A DNA stretch of 10,936 bases. It comes from Trachipleistophora hominis (taxonomy: Eukaryota > Microsporidia > Pleistophoridae). The notes beneath the pieces are model-generated. The model saw only the letters and a list, made by a program, of their open reading frames with translations. It was not told the DNA's origin and did no database searches. Of this stretch, positions 1 through 8,143 are shown one piece after another. The stretch covers positions 35,307-46,242 of the forward strand of contig JH993810.1 in NCBI GenBank assembly GCA_000316135.1. Direction: 5' to 3'. Each line of letters opens with the position of its first letter. Positions within the stretch are counted from its first letter, which is position 1. A program made the position numbers and the translations under genes.

Positions 1-177
1 TCGATTAGTTTTCAAAACGTTTTTCTTTAACAAAATACATTAAAAATCTCTTAAATCATTATAATTAATATAAGAACAATAGCATTATGTCACTTTGCTG
101 GTGTATAATATTAATCGCTGGTAATTTACGGGCTGATAATTCATGACATGAAGAAATAAAGAGAAATTTTCAATGGC

Positions 178-384
178 ATGAATATAACGGATAGGGAACT
201 GTTACATCAAATCGGTTTACTGGAAAAAGAAATAAAACAAATACAAAAAGGTAATCAACATTTGAAAGAAGAAGCCGAAAAAATAGTTAAGGAGGAAAAG
301 AAGTTATGTGATCAATTTTATACGCTTGTAGAGAGTATAATCAAAAAATCTCAAAAAATTATCTGCCAAATGCAAGATATTTAA
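178..384 (+). CDS. possible 68-residue coiled-coil protein
   Basis: The frame encodes 68 residues, very rich in Lys and Glu, with regular spacing of Leu/Ile over residues 8-45 (LLEKEIKQIQ, LKEEAEKIVKEEKKL). This looks like one continuous amphipathic coiled coil, followed by a more hydrophobic tail with two Cys. No signal peptide or membrane segment is visible. The start is uncertain. An in-frame TAA at 157-159 leaves only the ATG at 178. Three other ATGs just upstream (143, 148, 173) open tiny frames, and no CCC motif lies close by; the nearest run of G or C is GGG at 130-132. I do not recognise the family. Short coiled-coil subunits of kinetochore, Mediator or tethering complexes have this general look, but nothing assigns it to one. 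The composition argues for coding; the poor start context argues against. Confidence 0.45.
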   Translation: MNITDRELLHQIGLLEKEIKQIQKGNQHLKEEAEKIVKEEKKLCDQFYTLVESIIKKSQKIICQMQDI

Positions 385-477
385 CGATGCAGAGCAATAA
401 TTATGTAATTCATTATAGTAATGCATACGATGAGAAGCATTTAAGTTAAAAGTATATTAATATAATTTTAATATTTA

Positions 478-525
478 TTTTTGCTAAAGGATGCGTTCGT
501 TAGATTTACAATATTTTAGCAAAAA
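478..525. repeat. 11-bp perfect inverted repeat, 26-nt loop
   Basis: TTTTTGCTAAA (478-488) is matched exactly by its reverse complement TTTAGCAAAAA (515-525), separated by 26 bases. Transcribed, it would give an 11-bp stem. It starts 93 bases after the stop of the small coiled-coil frame, so it could be an RNA 3' structure. It could also be the terminal inverted repeats of a very short element relic. No flanking target duplication is evident. Confidence 0.6.
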
Positions 526-719
526 GATTTCTCGGTGCTGAAGTTTTAATTTTTTTGCTTTATGGTCTATTTTCTTCTATCAATGGTATTTTATCGAGGA
601 ATTATCAACTAACTATTACAGAGTAGTACACAAAATATTGCTATATATCTTCATTCCTGCAAGTATGGCGGGTAAAATAACAATAAGAACATTCGTATAA
701 TAAATTAGCATGTCAAGCA

Positions 720-1115
720 ACCATCACTCGTATTGCTGCAGCCTTCTATCTGTTAATCAATAAAGATGACTAGTCCTGGCGGAACAGAAAGAAACGTTTG
801 ATTAGATGATATGTAATGAAGATAATTAAAATAATTCTCTTAAAAATAAACTTTGGATCGAAAATTGTTAAAATCATGGCTAGTGCTAACACACCAAGAG
901 AGACATTTATGATTTTCCATTGATAACGTGCGATGATAGTTGCAAATGAAAATGGTAATAGATCGGTGAGTTGGGTGATAAACCACCAGTTTTTTAAATA
1001 AATCTCCTTCGGTTTAAAACAAAAAAATGGACTAATAATCTATGCTGGAGTACTTTCGGCGTAGCCCTGCTGAGATGGATGGAATAAATGAATGTTGGTA
1101 AAATTGTCCGTTTAA
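720..1115 (+). repeat. degenerate dispersed repeat, copy D
   Basis: Two blocks match the copy at 6790-7205 in the same order and nearly the same spacing. The first begins AAACGTTTGATTA at 793 (copy C: AAACGCTTGATTT at 6906) and continues into a shared GATAT(T)GTAAT. The second is TAAATCTCCTTCGGTTTAA at 999-1017 (copy C: same with two differences, 7120-7138). The distance between blocks is 206 bases here and 214 in copy C. A weaker similarity, ATGGAATA at 1079, follows. The frame 752-805 ends in a stop where the other copies do, but it contains two extra in-frame stops, so it does not code now. Confidence 0.55.
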
Positions 1116-1654
1116 AATGCCTTTGAGCAGCGAGGTAAGCATGAATCAATTCACAAGTGTAAATGTTGTAGTTCGCTGAAAGAAAACTATTTTTAAGTTA
1201 AAATATTATTTTTCAGAGATTAACGCAAATATTCCCTTGTATATACCATAGACTACATCGGAGATAACAAACACAAAAAAGCAATATATTCTGCGGTTTA
1301 TATACTATACATTGTAATATCCTTGTTTTTTTATTGAAACGGGTGCAAGGAATCCATAAAGTTACTTCTATTACTGTAGATTCATATAAAATTATTGCAA
1401 AACTAGTTGTATTGCTCAATACCAATGATTTCTAAGTTAAAAAAGCGTAGAAGTCTTCGTCCTCTTAAATTTTACCCAAAATATATTTTTAATCAGATCA
1501 TCCGGTAAATATGTTGATTAAAATATACATATAAGACCATCGGCATGATTACAACTGTACATACAGCTAATTGCTTCCTTTTTTCACTGAAAAACAACAA
1601 TATATTACTGTTTTGTCGACTCTACGTGAAGAATGTTCTATAAAAATTATTCTA

Positions 1655-1659
1655 CCCCC
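1655..1659 (+). promoter_or_regulatory. CCC-type start-proximal motif
   Basis: CCCCC in the context CTACCCCCT, nine bases before the ATG at 1669. The surroundings are strongly AT-rich. The context closely resembles CTACCCCAT before the Vti1-like gene. CCC- or GGG-like motifs just upstream of the start codon are a known microsporidian transcription signal. The motif supports both the gene call and the chosen start. Confidence 0.65.
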
Positions 1660-1668
1660 TAAGAAAGA

Positions 1669-2451
1669 ATGGAAAAAGACGGCAAAAAAGAGCGAAAAGT
1701 AATTCATCGCGACTATTTGAGTAACTCAAATCCATACGCATTTTTAAATCATTATGATCCCGAAAATGCATTAGATGCGGGTAGCTTAGCACATTTGGAA
1801 GCTACTCGAAGAATACAGCCAGAAATGACACCTCTTGCAGATATTGATTGTTTAGTTAGAGAAAATGAAGTGCAGACGGATAAAATGATTAATATGATGA
1901 AAAACGAAGTTATTGAAAAGTTAAAAAACGTTTTGACGAAGAATGACTTAGAGTTTGACAAAATTTATCGCGAGAGAACGGGAATGATGAGCTCAGAAAG
2001 TATTGGAGGGCAAGATATTTACGAGTTTAGCTACAATGATGAAGTAATATTTAACATTTTAGAAGAATATCAGCATATTGTAGAAATGAACAGTCTTTAT
2101 GACGAATATCTGCGCATTTCTCTTTACAAAAAGCAAAGGAGACTTCACGAAAAAGTGTTTAAGGGTTTTAATGATGTTCTTGCTTCTAAACGCTACGTAC
2201 CAAAAGAGATTGATTTACCTATTCCTAAAGAAATATCGAACTTGTCGGAGGCTCTCGTTTTCAAAACCATTGTTGATAGATACAAAGAAGAGTTACAGCA
2301 GGCGCACCGTGAGAGGAGAACGTTCATTAACAGCCACATCTTGGAATGTTATGGGATATTTTTAGAGGATAAAAAGAAAAAGGAAGAAGTGAGAAATTTA
2401 CACTATGAATGCGTTAAGAAGCTCAAAGATTCGTTAGCTAAAGATGATTAA
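1669..2451 (+). CDS. hypothetical charged helical protein, 260 residues
   Basis: I do not recognise this protein. It is 260 residues, highly charged and without a signal peptide or membrane span, so it is probably cytosolic or nuclear. Its N-terminus is basic (KDGKKERKVIHR). A region with Asn, Pro and Tyr follows (residues 17-55). Helical, Lys/Glu-rich stretches lie near residues 65-105, 135-165 and 195-258 and could form coiled coils. A proline-containing linker (PKEIDLPIPKEI) lies around residues 178-190. The ATG at 1669 is preceded by CCCCC, as expected for a microsporidian gene, and AATAAA follows the stop by 15 bases. It converges on the Rpt2 gene with 981 bases between. Overlapping shorter frames on either strand are shadows. 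Length, composition and start signal make it a confident gene of unknown role, possibly a lineage-specific protein. Confidence 0.88.
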   Translation: MEKDGKKERKVIHRDYLSNSNPYAFLNHYDPENALDAGSLAHLEATRRIQPEMTPLADIDCLVRENEVQTDKMINMMKNEVIEKLKNVLTKNDLEFDKIYRERTGMMSSESIGGQDIYEFSYNDEVIFNILEEYQHIVEMNSLYDEYLRISLYKKQRRLHEKVFKGFNDVLASKRYVPKEIDLPIPKEISNLSEALVFKTIVDRYKEELQQAHRERRTFINSHILECYGIFLEDKKKKEEVRNLHYECVKKLKDSLAKDD

Positions 2452-2466
2452 CGACCAATAATGTTA

Positions 2467-2472
2467 AATAAA
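2467..2472 (+). terminator. candidate polyadenylation signal
   Basis: AATAAA lies 15 bases after the TAA stop of the 260-residue protein gene. The hexamer is common in such AT-rich DNA, so position is the only support. Confidence 0.35.
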
Positions 2473-2710
2473 TTTTATCTAAAGAGCAGTACCTTGACTT
2501 GATTAATCAATAAGATTCGGCCGTTTTGTAATACGAAATGAATATGATGATAGGTCATAGTAATTTATATCTATGAAGTGATAGCTATAATTATTAACGT
2601 GTTTGTTGTGAATTGAATGTTTTCCGCGTGACCTGTCGATATATCGGGTAGTTAACGTAAATGTCTGTGGATATAAAGTATTGAGGAGACCGTTCATTTT
2701 AAAACACCAA

Positions 2711-2731
2711 TTAATAACAAATCGTTATTAA
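2711..2731. repeat. 8-bp perfect hairpin, 5-nt loop
   Basis: TTAATAAC (2711-2718), loop AAATC, then GTTATTAA (2724-2731). It is AT-rich and lies about 260 bases after the stop of the upstream gene. It could be structural or accidental. Confidence 0.45.
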
Positions 2732-3170
2732 CTAGCAATGCTTTGATCAAATAATTTTCTTCTACGAAAAGTAATCACACTGCTTCATTTGTAAAATGTA
2801 ATTGATGTTTTTATACGCATTGAATTAATTAAATCCTGTCCTAACCAACGTTTTATTTATTATCTGTCATTTACTTTATAGGAAAGAACGAAGAATCAGC
2901 TCCGTTTCAATCGTATCTTGTTAAACGTTCTAATACGAGAAAAGAATTTGCTCTTTATTTTAAATTCCACATTTCATGTTATGGTGCAAACAAAAAGTTT
3001 TTATTTTATTACCAACGAAATAATAGTTCTAACTAATTAATCGGCTTTTACGTCCATTCTATCATCAGAATATTTATAACATACTGTTTATTCAATTTAT
3101 ATGACAATTCTTTATCTCTAAACGTACTATTAGTCGTTTAAAAAAGACTACCTGACGATCAATGGATTAG

Positions 3171-3183
3171 CGGGTTTCACCCG
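3171..3183. repeat. GC-rich mini-hairpin CGGGT-TTC-ACCCG
   Basis: A perfect 5-bp stem with a 3-base loop, unusually GC-rich for this intergenic DNA. Its right arm contains CCC five bases before an ATG at 3188, which opens a 29-codon frame ending at 3277. That frame contains both copies of the 16-bp direct repeat. Confidence 0.4.
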
Positions 3184-3198
3184 AAATATGGAACTCGT

Positions 3199-3275
3199 CA
3201 AACCAAAAACACATTTTTTTACTAAAAGTCAATTTAATTATCACCACGTCCACAACATCCAAACCAAAAACACAT
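3199..3275. repeat. pair of exact 16-bp direct repeats
   Basis: CAAACCAAAAACACAT occurs at 3199-3214 and again at 3260-3275, offset by 61 bases. On the Rpt2 strand it reads ATGTGTTTTTGGTTTG and lies 160-235 bases beyond the Rpt2 stop. It could be a local duplication or a duplicated 3' element. Confidence 0.6.
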
Positions 3276-3420
3276 AATGTGATAAAATCGACACGTAAAA
3301 ACGAAATAAAATTGAGATGAAGAAGCGTACAACAGTATGAAAATCACAAATCAACAGTTCAAAACCAGCTGAGTCTTTCTCGAACGAAGCCATAATAAGA
3401 GTAATTTTTTCTAAGCATCC

Positions 3421-3426
3421 TTTATT
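3421..3426 (-). terminator. candidate polyadenylation signal of Rpt2
   Basis: The minus strand reads AATAAA here, six bases after the TGA stop of the Rpt2 gene. Microsporidian 3' ends are often this short, but the hexamer is common in AT-rich DNA. Confidence 0.35.
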
Positions 3427-3432
3427 AAACAC

Positions 3433-4707
3433 TCATGAATAGAGATTCTGCGGCATTACACCCTGTTTAAGATAGAATATTTTGTCCTTGGCCTTGATGA
3501 AGTCCTCCATACAAACATGTCTGCGTCTTTCTCTTAGTGCATTCATTCCAGCTTCTGTACAAATTGCTTTTATATCTGAACCGTTCAAGTCCTCTTTAGA
3601 GCTTACAAGCTCATCAAGATTAACGCTGTCATCAAGCGTCATTCGACGTGTATGTATCTCAAAAATAATCTTTTTAGTTGCGGCTGAAGGCATGGGAAAT
3701 TCAATTTTTCGATCGATTCTACCCGGTCTAATGAGGGCTGGATCAAGTGAGTCAATACGATTCGTAGCCATAATAACTTTTACATCCGGCTTGTTGTCAA
3801 AGCCATCAAGCTGATTAAGCAATTCTAACATAGTCCTCTGTATTTCTCGTTGTGCGCCCGAACTACTGTCATATCTCTTTTCGCCTATGGAATCAATCTC
3901 ATCAATAAAAATTATTGATGGCGAGTACTGGTCCGCCAGCTTGAACAGCTCTCTAACAAGCTTTGGACCATCGCCCAAATACTTCTGAATTAACTCCGAT
4001 CCAACTATTCGAAGAAATGTTGCGCTTGTCTGGTTGGCAACCGCTTTGGCGAGCAACGTTTTTCCGGTTCCCGGCACTCCGTAGAGAATCACACCCTTGG
4101 GCGGATTAATCCCCATTTCCTGATACAGTTCTGGGTTGGTCAGCGGTAGCTCGACACTTTCCTTAATTTCCTGAATCTGTGAATCCAGTCCACCAATATC
4201 AGCATATGTCTCGGTGGGTGCCTTCTCAAGTTTCATTACGCTTACGAGTGGATCAGTTTCTCCTTCCAACACACCAACCACTGAATTGTCCTTGTAGTTC
4301 AGAAGAACTGTGCTTCCCGGTTCTAAAACATCTTTGTCAACGAAACTGAGTATTTTTACGTAAAACTCGGGCCCTACCCCCGTACTTACAATCGCATGGT
4401 TATCGTCCACAAACTCTTCCAACGTGCCTACACTAAGAGGCGATCCTCGCATCTGTTCCACCATGCTCTTCTGATCAAGTAAATTCTCGTTTTCATCCTC
4501 CTGCATACTCAGAAGACTTTCTTCGAGCTGTAAATAGTCCAAAATTTTCTGATGCATTTTTAAGCGCAAACGACAGCGTGGCAATCTTGTAGTGGGCAGC
4601 TTCGGCACAAATTTACTGTCACGAACCTGTTTTTTACGACGTAAATTCAGGCTAGTAGTGTCTTGTTTAGGATTTAATTTCGGTACTCGCGAATTGTTTG
4701 CACCCAT
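3433..4707 (-). CDS. RPT2: 26S proteasome regulatory ATPase subunit Rpt2 (S4)
   Basis: This is one of the six AAA+ ATPases of the proteasome base, which unfold ubiquitinated substrates and open the 20S gate. The 424-residue length is near that of animal and yeast Rpt2. The N-terminus MGANNS fits the Rpt2 N-myristoylation signal (Gly2, Ser6). A coiled coil follows at about residues 45-85 and an OB domain at about 88-160. The AAA domain has Walker A GVPGTGKT (210-217), the pore-loop KYLGDG (242-247) and Walker B IIFIDEID (265-272). It also has sensor-1 Asn in ATN (314-316) and the arginine fingers Arg327 and Arg330 in IRPGRIDRK. The C-terminus LYS is an HbYX gate-opening motif. [17 protein letters not shown] and [18 protein letters not shown] are diagnostic of Rpt2 rather than other Rpt subunits. 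On the minus strand CCC lies four bases before the ATG. Val in Walker A replaces the usual Pro or Ala; the gene otherwise looks intact. Confidence 0.98.
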   Translation of the reverse strand: MGANNSRVPKLNPKQDTTSLNLRRKKQVRDSKFVPKLPTTRLPRCRLRLKMHQKILDYLQLEESLLSMQEDENENLLDQKSMVEQMRGSPLSVGTLEEFVDDNHAIVSTGVGPEFYVKILSFVDKDVLEPGSTVLLNYKDNSVVGVLEGETDPLVSVMKLEKAPTETYADIGGLDSQIQEIKESVELPLTNPELYQEMGINPPKGVILYGVPGTGKTLLAKAVANQTSATFLRIVGSELIQKYLGDGPKLVRELFKLADQYSPSIIFIDEIDSIGEKRYDSSSGAQREIQRTMLELLNQLDGFDNKPDVKVIMATNRIDSLDPALIRPGRIDRKIEFPMPSAATKKIIFEIHTRRMTLDDSVNLDELVSSKEDLNGSDIKAICTEAGMNALRERRRHVCMEDFIKAKDKIFYLKQGVMPQNLYS

Positions 4708-4711
4708 TGAA

Positions 4712-4714
4712 GGG
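4712..4714 (-). promoter_or_regulatory. CCC start-proximal motif of Rpt2
   Basis: On the minus strand the sequence is TTAACCCTTCAATG, so CCC ends four bases before the Rpt2 ATG. This is the third gene here with the same arrangement. Confidence 0.6.
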
Positions 4715-5582
4715 TTAAAAACAATTCATAAATTTGTAATTGACTGTGAAACGGTTTGGTTAATTTTGAGGGACCTACGCATGTGATACGTAGAGATTCT
4801 ATTTAATGATGGATTGACGGATGTTACACACAATATAAACAGGAATTAAATACTACATGTATGTGATTCATACGTGAAGTTGATAACGGTTCGTGAAAGC
4901 TTTCTGGTTCTTGGCAGTGTCAAATCTTTAAGGAATCGAACTAATTGTATTTTCGTTTTTGCTCATTTTTAGATCAAAATCAAATATGGTCTTAGACGTA
5001 TTTGATGATGTTCTAACGAACAACTTGCTCGTTTTGAATTACAATGTGAAAAGAAGTTTCTTACCATAGAATTAACATCTTTACTAATTTTTACGAATAA
5101 TTATTGTTTGTGATGACAGTCACTACAAATACTTGTCAATTAATAGCCCAATCTTTCTAAATAATGATGAATTCCGAACACACCGTTATTAAAAGTATTG
5201 ATGGTAATTCCAACAATTATGTTTGTAAACATTAAGAGCCTTTTATATCCAACCTAAATAAGAAGATTCCTCTAATAACAGTGTTATTTCACAAACTTTA
5301 CATTTCTTACCATACTTTTTTATAATAATCACTTTAAATATACAACTATCATTGTTATTGATTATGTGTACGATAGAGTGTTAAGATACAACAGTCTGTC
5401 CTGGTGGATCGTAAAGGTTCATTTAATTGTATGATATGCGTGTTAACGATAATCAAACGAGTTCTTTAAAAGAAATAGAAATTTAATCTTTCGCTCTTAA
5501 TATACACCCACAGGGGTTTATTTGTTAGATAACAGCACTATTAAGATTTTATAGTTCAAGTTTATTATCTTCGTATTGCAAG

Positions 5583-5735
5583 CTAACCGATGTTATCAAG
5601 CATTTGCATCTTAATTAGTTTTATTAAATGTTTCGCACCTAATGTGTGCAGCATAGTTCTTAAATAATTTGAAAATATCGGACGGGTACGTAAGGTGTAA
5701 TTGATTACATTCAATGACATTATTGTGGTCGGCAT
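5583..5735 (-). CDS. speculative 50-residue frame with CCC start signal
   Basis: On the minus strand CCC-ATAT-ATG opens a 50-codon frame that ends in TAG. The four-base spacing equals that of Rpt2. The peptide begins MPTTIMSLNV, is weakly basic, has mixed hydrophobic residues and matches no family I know. An overlapping 42-codon frame starts ten bases further upstream (5745), so the region is open in two frames and chance is a real possibility. Similar ATGCCG starts occur at other intergenic sites (see findings), which suggests a repeat rather than a unique gene. Confidence 0.18.
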   Translation of the reverse strand: MPTTIMSLNVINYTLRTRPIFSNYLRTMLHTLGAKHLIKLIKMQMLDNIG

Positions 5736-6140
5736 ATATGGGCATGTAAATTTAAAAGAGATTAGAGAATAACTTACTAAAATATAATGTTATAAATACA
5801 ATGTAATTGTGACAATTACTTTTGTACATATGTATGTATAAAGACGTACTCTTTAAAATAATGATCATTCTTGTTTTCCATGAAACTTTTTTTATTCAAT
5901 CCATCGGTCGCTTTTAAAAATGCCACGAGTCAACATACATTACTCACAGGTTACAGAACAAAAAATTTTGTAAAAACCAATCAACAAATATTACGATATC
6001 CACTTGAAAAACATGTGCAATTTGTATTATAGATTCCTACTCCTTTATTTACGCGTAGGTTTTCGTACAGATCCGAAAAGTAGTTAAATCAGTCAATTAT
6101 AAACGAATTGTTACCTGTTTTTGTACAATAAATTTTCCTA

Positions 6141-6144
6141 CCCC
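6141..6144 (+). promoter_or_regulatory. CCC-type start-proximal motif of the SNARE gene
   Basis: CCTACCCCATAAAAATG: CCCC ends six bases before the ATG at 6151. It decides the start. The open frame extends upstream to 6121 only through a TTG codon, and this motif lies inside that extension. Confidence 0.68.
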
Positions 6145-6150
6145 ATAAAA

Positions 6151-6732
6151 ATGTTCAACTCTAAAACTCTTGATGATATCGAGAATTACATCGTAAGAAT
6201 AAAAAAAGATTTGATGGTGTTTGATATAAATAGAGATGACATAACAGACATGGCCATAGAGATATCATCCTTGGGAAACATGCTGTTGGACGCTGAAAAG
6301 CATATTGGTGAATTAACTGATGAGAAAGATACAGAAAGGCTCTTCGCATACAAAAAGACTCTGAACGAGCTGCGGGATCAATTAAACGAGCTAAATAGGC
6401 TGAGGGTGTCAAACGCAAGTTTTGAAGAAATTAGTCGCTGCAGCGAGGTGGATGATGAACAGTTGAGCGAGAGCCAACGATTTTACAAACGCGGCAACGA
6501 AAAACTTGATAGCATTATTTCAGATGCTGTGAACAATCTCGATAGTTTATGTAAACAAAAGAGAATTATACATAAAACGAGAAACACTCTCCAAAGGGGC
6601 AAAGATAGAATAGGAAGCGGTATAAAAACCCTTAAGTCAATAAGTGACAGGTACTTGAATGATTACTACGTTTTCATGATTGGTTTAGCAATTATTGTGT
6701 TCTTTATTGTGGTGGTGAAAGTTGTTTTATAA
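6151..6732 (+). CDS. VTI1: Vti1-like Qb-SNARE
   Basis: A tail-anchored SNARE that would act in fusion at Golgi, endosome and vacuole-like membranes as the Qb helix of a four-helix bundle. From the ATG at 6151 it is 193 residues. An N-terminal helical region (about 5-85) resembles the Habc domain of Vti1, including the YKKTLNELRDQL helix. The SNARE helix spans about 113-167, with the central-layer Gln at 136 in LCKQKRIIHKTRNTLQ. The block TLKSISDRY directly before the membrane is typical of Vti1. One transmembrane segment (about 172-190) ends the protein with only three residues after it, so it is type IV/tail-anchored. The family has longer members (over 210 residues), and this one is slightly shortened. 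Bos1/membrin is the main alternative because its pre-membrane segment is also similar. The Qb class is firm; the subfamily is less so. Confidence 0.85.
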   Translation: MFNSKTLDDIENYIVRIKKDLMVFDINRDDITDMAIEISSLGNMLLDAEKHIGELTDEKDTERLFAYKKTLNELRDQLNELNRLRVSNASFEEISRCSEVDDEQLSESQRFYKRGNEKLDSIISDAVNNLDSLCKQKRIIHKTRNTLQRGKDRIGSGIKTLKSISDRYLNDYYVFMIGLAIIVFFIVVVKVVL

Positions 6733-8143
6733 AATGCTTGTGGAGGCGTTATTTACAGCTTCAAATTTTAAAACATAAATTTTAATTTACGTATTTTATT
6801 TAGCCATTCGATTATGATGGCAGTACTTATGTGTTCATAGATCGTACCTGGTACATTGTACTGTTGCTCTTTTCGTAAATTAAACGGCGGCTGACTATTC
6901 GAACAAACGCTTGATTTAACGATATTGTAATTTAGCATAGGTAACAGACAGTGATCGAAATAAAAGTTTTTATGTTTCTATGGCGTAATAAGATAATGTA
7001 TTTGCATTGTATAAGCGTAGAAGGTGCTATTACATTATTTCTGTTGAGCCAGTACATATTGTGGACCGAAGACGAAAATGAAATATATATGGTAGAGGAT
7101 GCGTTACCAGCCTTTTGAGTAAATCTCCTTTGGTTCAAGGAAAAGTGCGTATTGCAACATGGAATATCTATTTAAATGATTAGATGTAAGAAATTGGCTC
7201 GTATAATTGCTTTAATTACAAATAAAAGGTTATAATTTTAACAGTATATGCTAGCGTTGCTATTCCGGTTGTATATAATTATTTTGTGTGCGATGAAAGG
7301 TTTAAGTTTTTCACAATAATTACGCTTTGAAAAGGCGGTTACTTTTATAATGCTATTAGTCCAACGAGTTTTTATTTTCGTTACATAGAATGGTTGTTTT
7401 AATAGCATAGTTTACAACAGTACATTTTTTGTATATAAATCATTTAGTCAGTTTAGTTTAATCACCGAATTCTGGTGAAAAAATAAAATTATTGCAAAAA
7501 ATGTTATAAATATACAATTCTAGGTTTTATATAATCATTGGATTATATATTGGTACAATTTATCGATTAATTGACATTTTTGTAATTTCAGATTATATTC
7601 GTTAAATTAGGAGGATTACTATCATGCCGAAATCGATTCTACAACATAAATGAGGAACTTGAAATAATTAGAAGCAGGTGCAAAAACGAGTTTTATAAAT
7701 TAGTGATCGTCAATCAATATTTAGTTTAGCAGTACTGTAGCTTATCATATGATATTTACGGTGAATGGTTTCAGAGATATAGATTTATCTGCATTTTATG
7801 GGCAAAAAGCTGCTTCTCGTTGTAAAACAATATCCAAGTCCTTTTTTAGTTTAGAATTCTACAGATCATAGCTACGTATTCGGCGTTGTATAATGACTCG
7901 CTGGAAAACAGGAATTCATTATAGAAGGATAATTTTGAAACTACTATCGGCATATTGTGCGCATTCAATTATATCATAACCAGTTTAGCGTTGTTATTGT
8001 GTTAATTTAGATTTGACAATCAAAACGATGAATATAATATCATATTATCAAATTTTTATTTTTTTACACATTCGTTGAGCTTTCATGTTATTGAAAATTC
8101 TATGTTAGACGCACTTTTGCTCATTTTTTTTATCATTTAATTC
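6733..8143. other. convergent intergenic region with repeat copy C
   Basis: About 1.41 kb between the ends of the SNARE and USP genes. It holds repeat copy C (about 6790-7205), a small palindrome TCACC-GAATTCT-GGTGA (7462-7478) and a TCGGCAT repeat word at 7947-7953. A 68-codon minus-strand frame at 6932-7138 lies inside the repeat and looks incidental. No gene is supported. Confidence 0.6.
6790..7205 (+). repeat. degenerate dispersed repeat, copy C
   Basis: It shares ordered blocks with the other three copies. Near its start, GTATTTTATTTAGCCA (6791-6806) resembles GTACTTTATTTGCCA at 10485. The AAACGCTTGATTT block (6906) and the TAAATCTCCTTTGGTTCAA block (7120-7138) match copy D. GCGTATTGCAACAT...CTATTTAAATGATTAG (7147-7183) and the following TTGGCTCG match copy A at 10393-10449. 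The frame 6872-6919 has FVN at its beginning and LI-stop at its end, as in copy A, but contains an internal TAA. Confidence 0.6.

Larger units (their letters stand above)
385..1668. other. intergenic region with inverted repeat and repeat copy D
   Basis: About 1.28 kb without a convincing gene. It holds an 11-bp perfect inverted repeat (478-525) and a degenerate dispersed repeat (about 720-1115). The last part, ending in the CCC motif at 1655-1659, is the presumptive promoter of the downstream gene. A 70-codon minus-strand frame at 1213-1425 has no recognisable content or CCC context, and I do not accept it as a gene. Confidence 0.6.
2452..3432. other. convergent intergenic region
   Basis: 981 bases between two genes that point at each other. 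It contains an 8-bp hairpin (2711-2731), a GC-rich mini-hairpin (3171-3183) and a 16-bp direct repeat (3199-3275). Frames at 2503-2697 and 3241-3432 on the minus strand lack recognisable content, and the second begins at a GTG. I see no gene here. Confidence 0.6.
4708..6150. other. divergent intergenic region
   Basis: About 1.44 kb between the divergent Rpt2 and Vti1-like genes. Both ends carry CCC start signals, so the region contains both promoters. The only gene-like item is a 50-codon minus-strand frame at 5583-5735, listed separately. ACCCACAGGGGT at 5506-5517 is a small imperfect GC-rich palindrome. The rest is featureless AT-rich DNA. Confidence 0.6.

Noticed and set aside
1213..1425. 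70-codon minus-strand frame
   Set aside because: No CCC context, no recognisable motif, and a composition typical of AT-rich non-coding DNA.
3241..3432. 63-codon minus-strand frame adjoining the Rpt2 stop
   Set aside because: It begins at GTG, follows the Rpt2 stop directly and has no recognisable content; probably the Rpt2 3' flank. A read-through extension is excluded by the conserved LYS terminus of Rpt2.
4925..4945. AGTTCGATTCC on the minus strand, resembling a tRNA B box
   Set aside because: No matching A box, anticodon arm or acceptor stem can be built around it, so no tRNA is called.
5147..5235. CCC followed after 14 bases by ATGATG and a 23-codon frame
   Set aside because: Spacing is longer than for the supported genes and the peptide is very short and featureless.
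6121..6150. Ten-codon N-terminal extension of the SNARE starting at TTG
   Set aside because: It needs a non-ATG start and would place the CCCC motif inside the coding sequence. The ATG at 6151 directly after the motif is far more likely.
6932..7138. 68-codon minus-strand frame inside repeat copy C, and a plus-strand frame open from 6944 to 7118
   Set aside because: Both lie in the degenerate repeat, have no start signal and are not preserved in the other copies.
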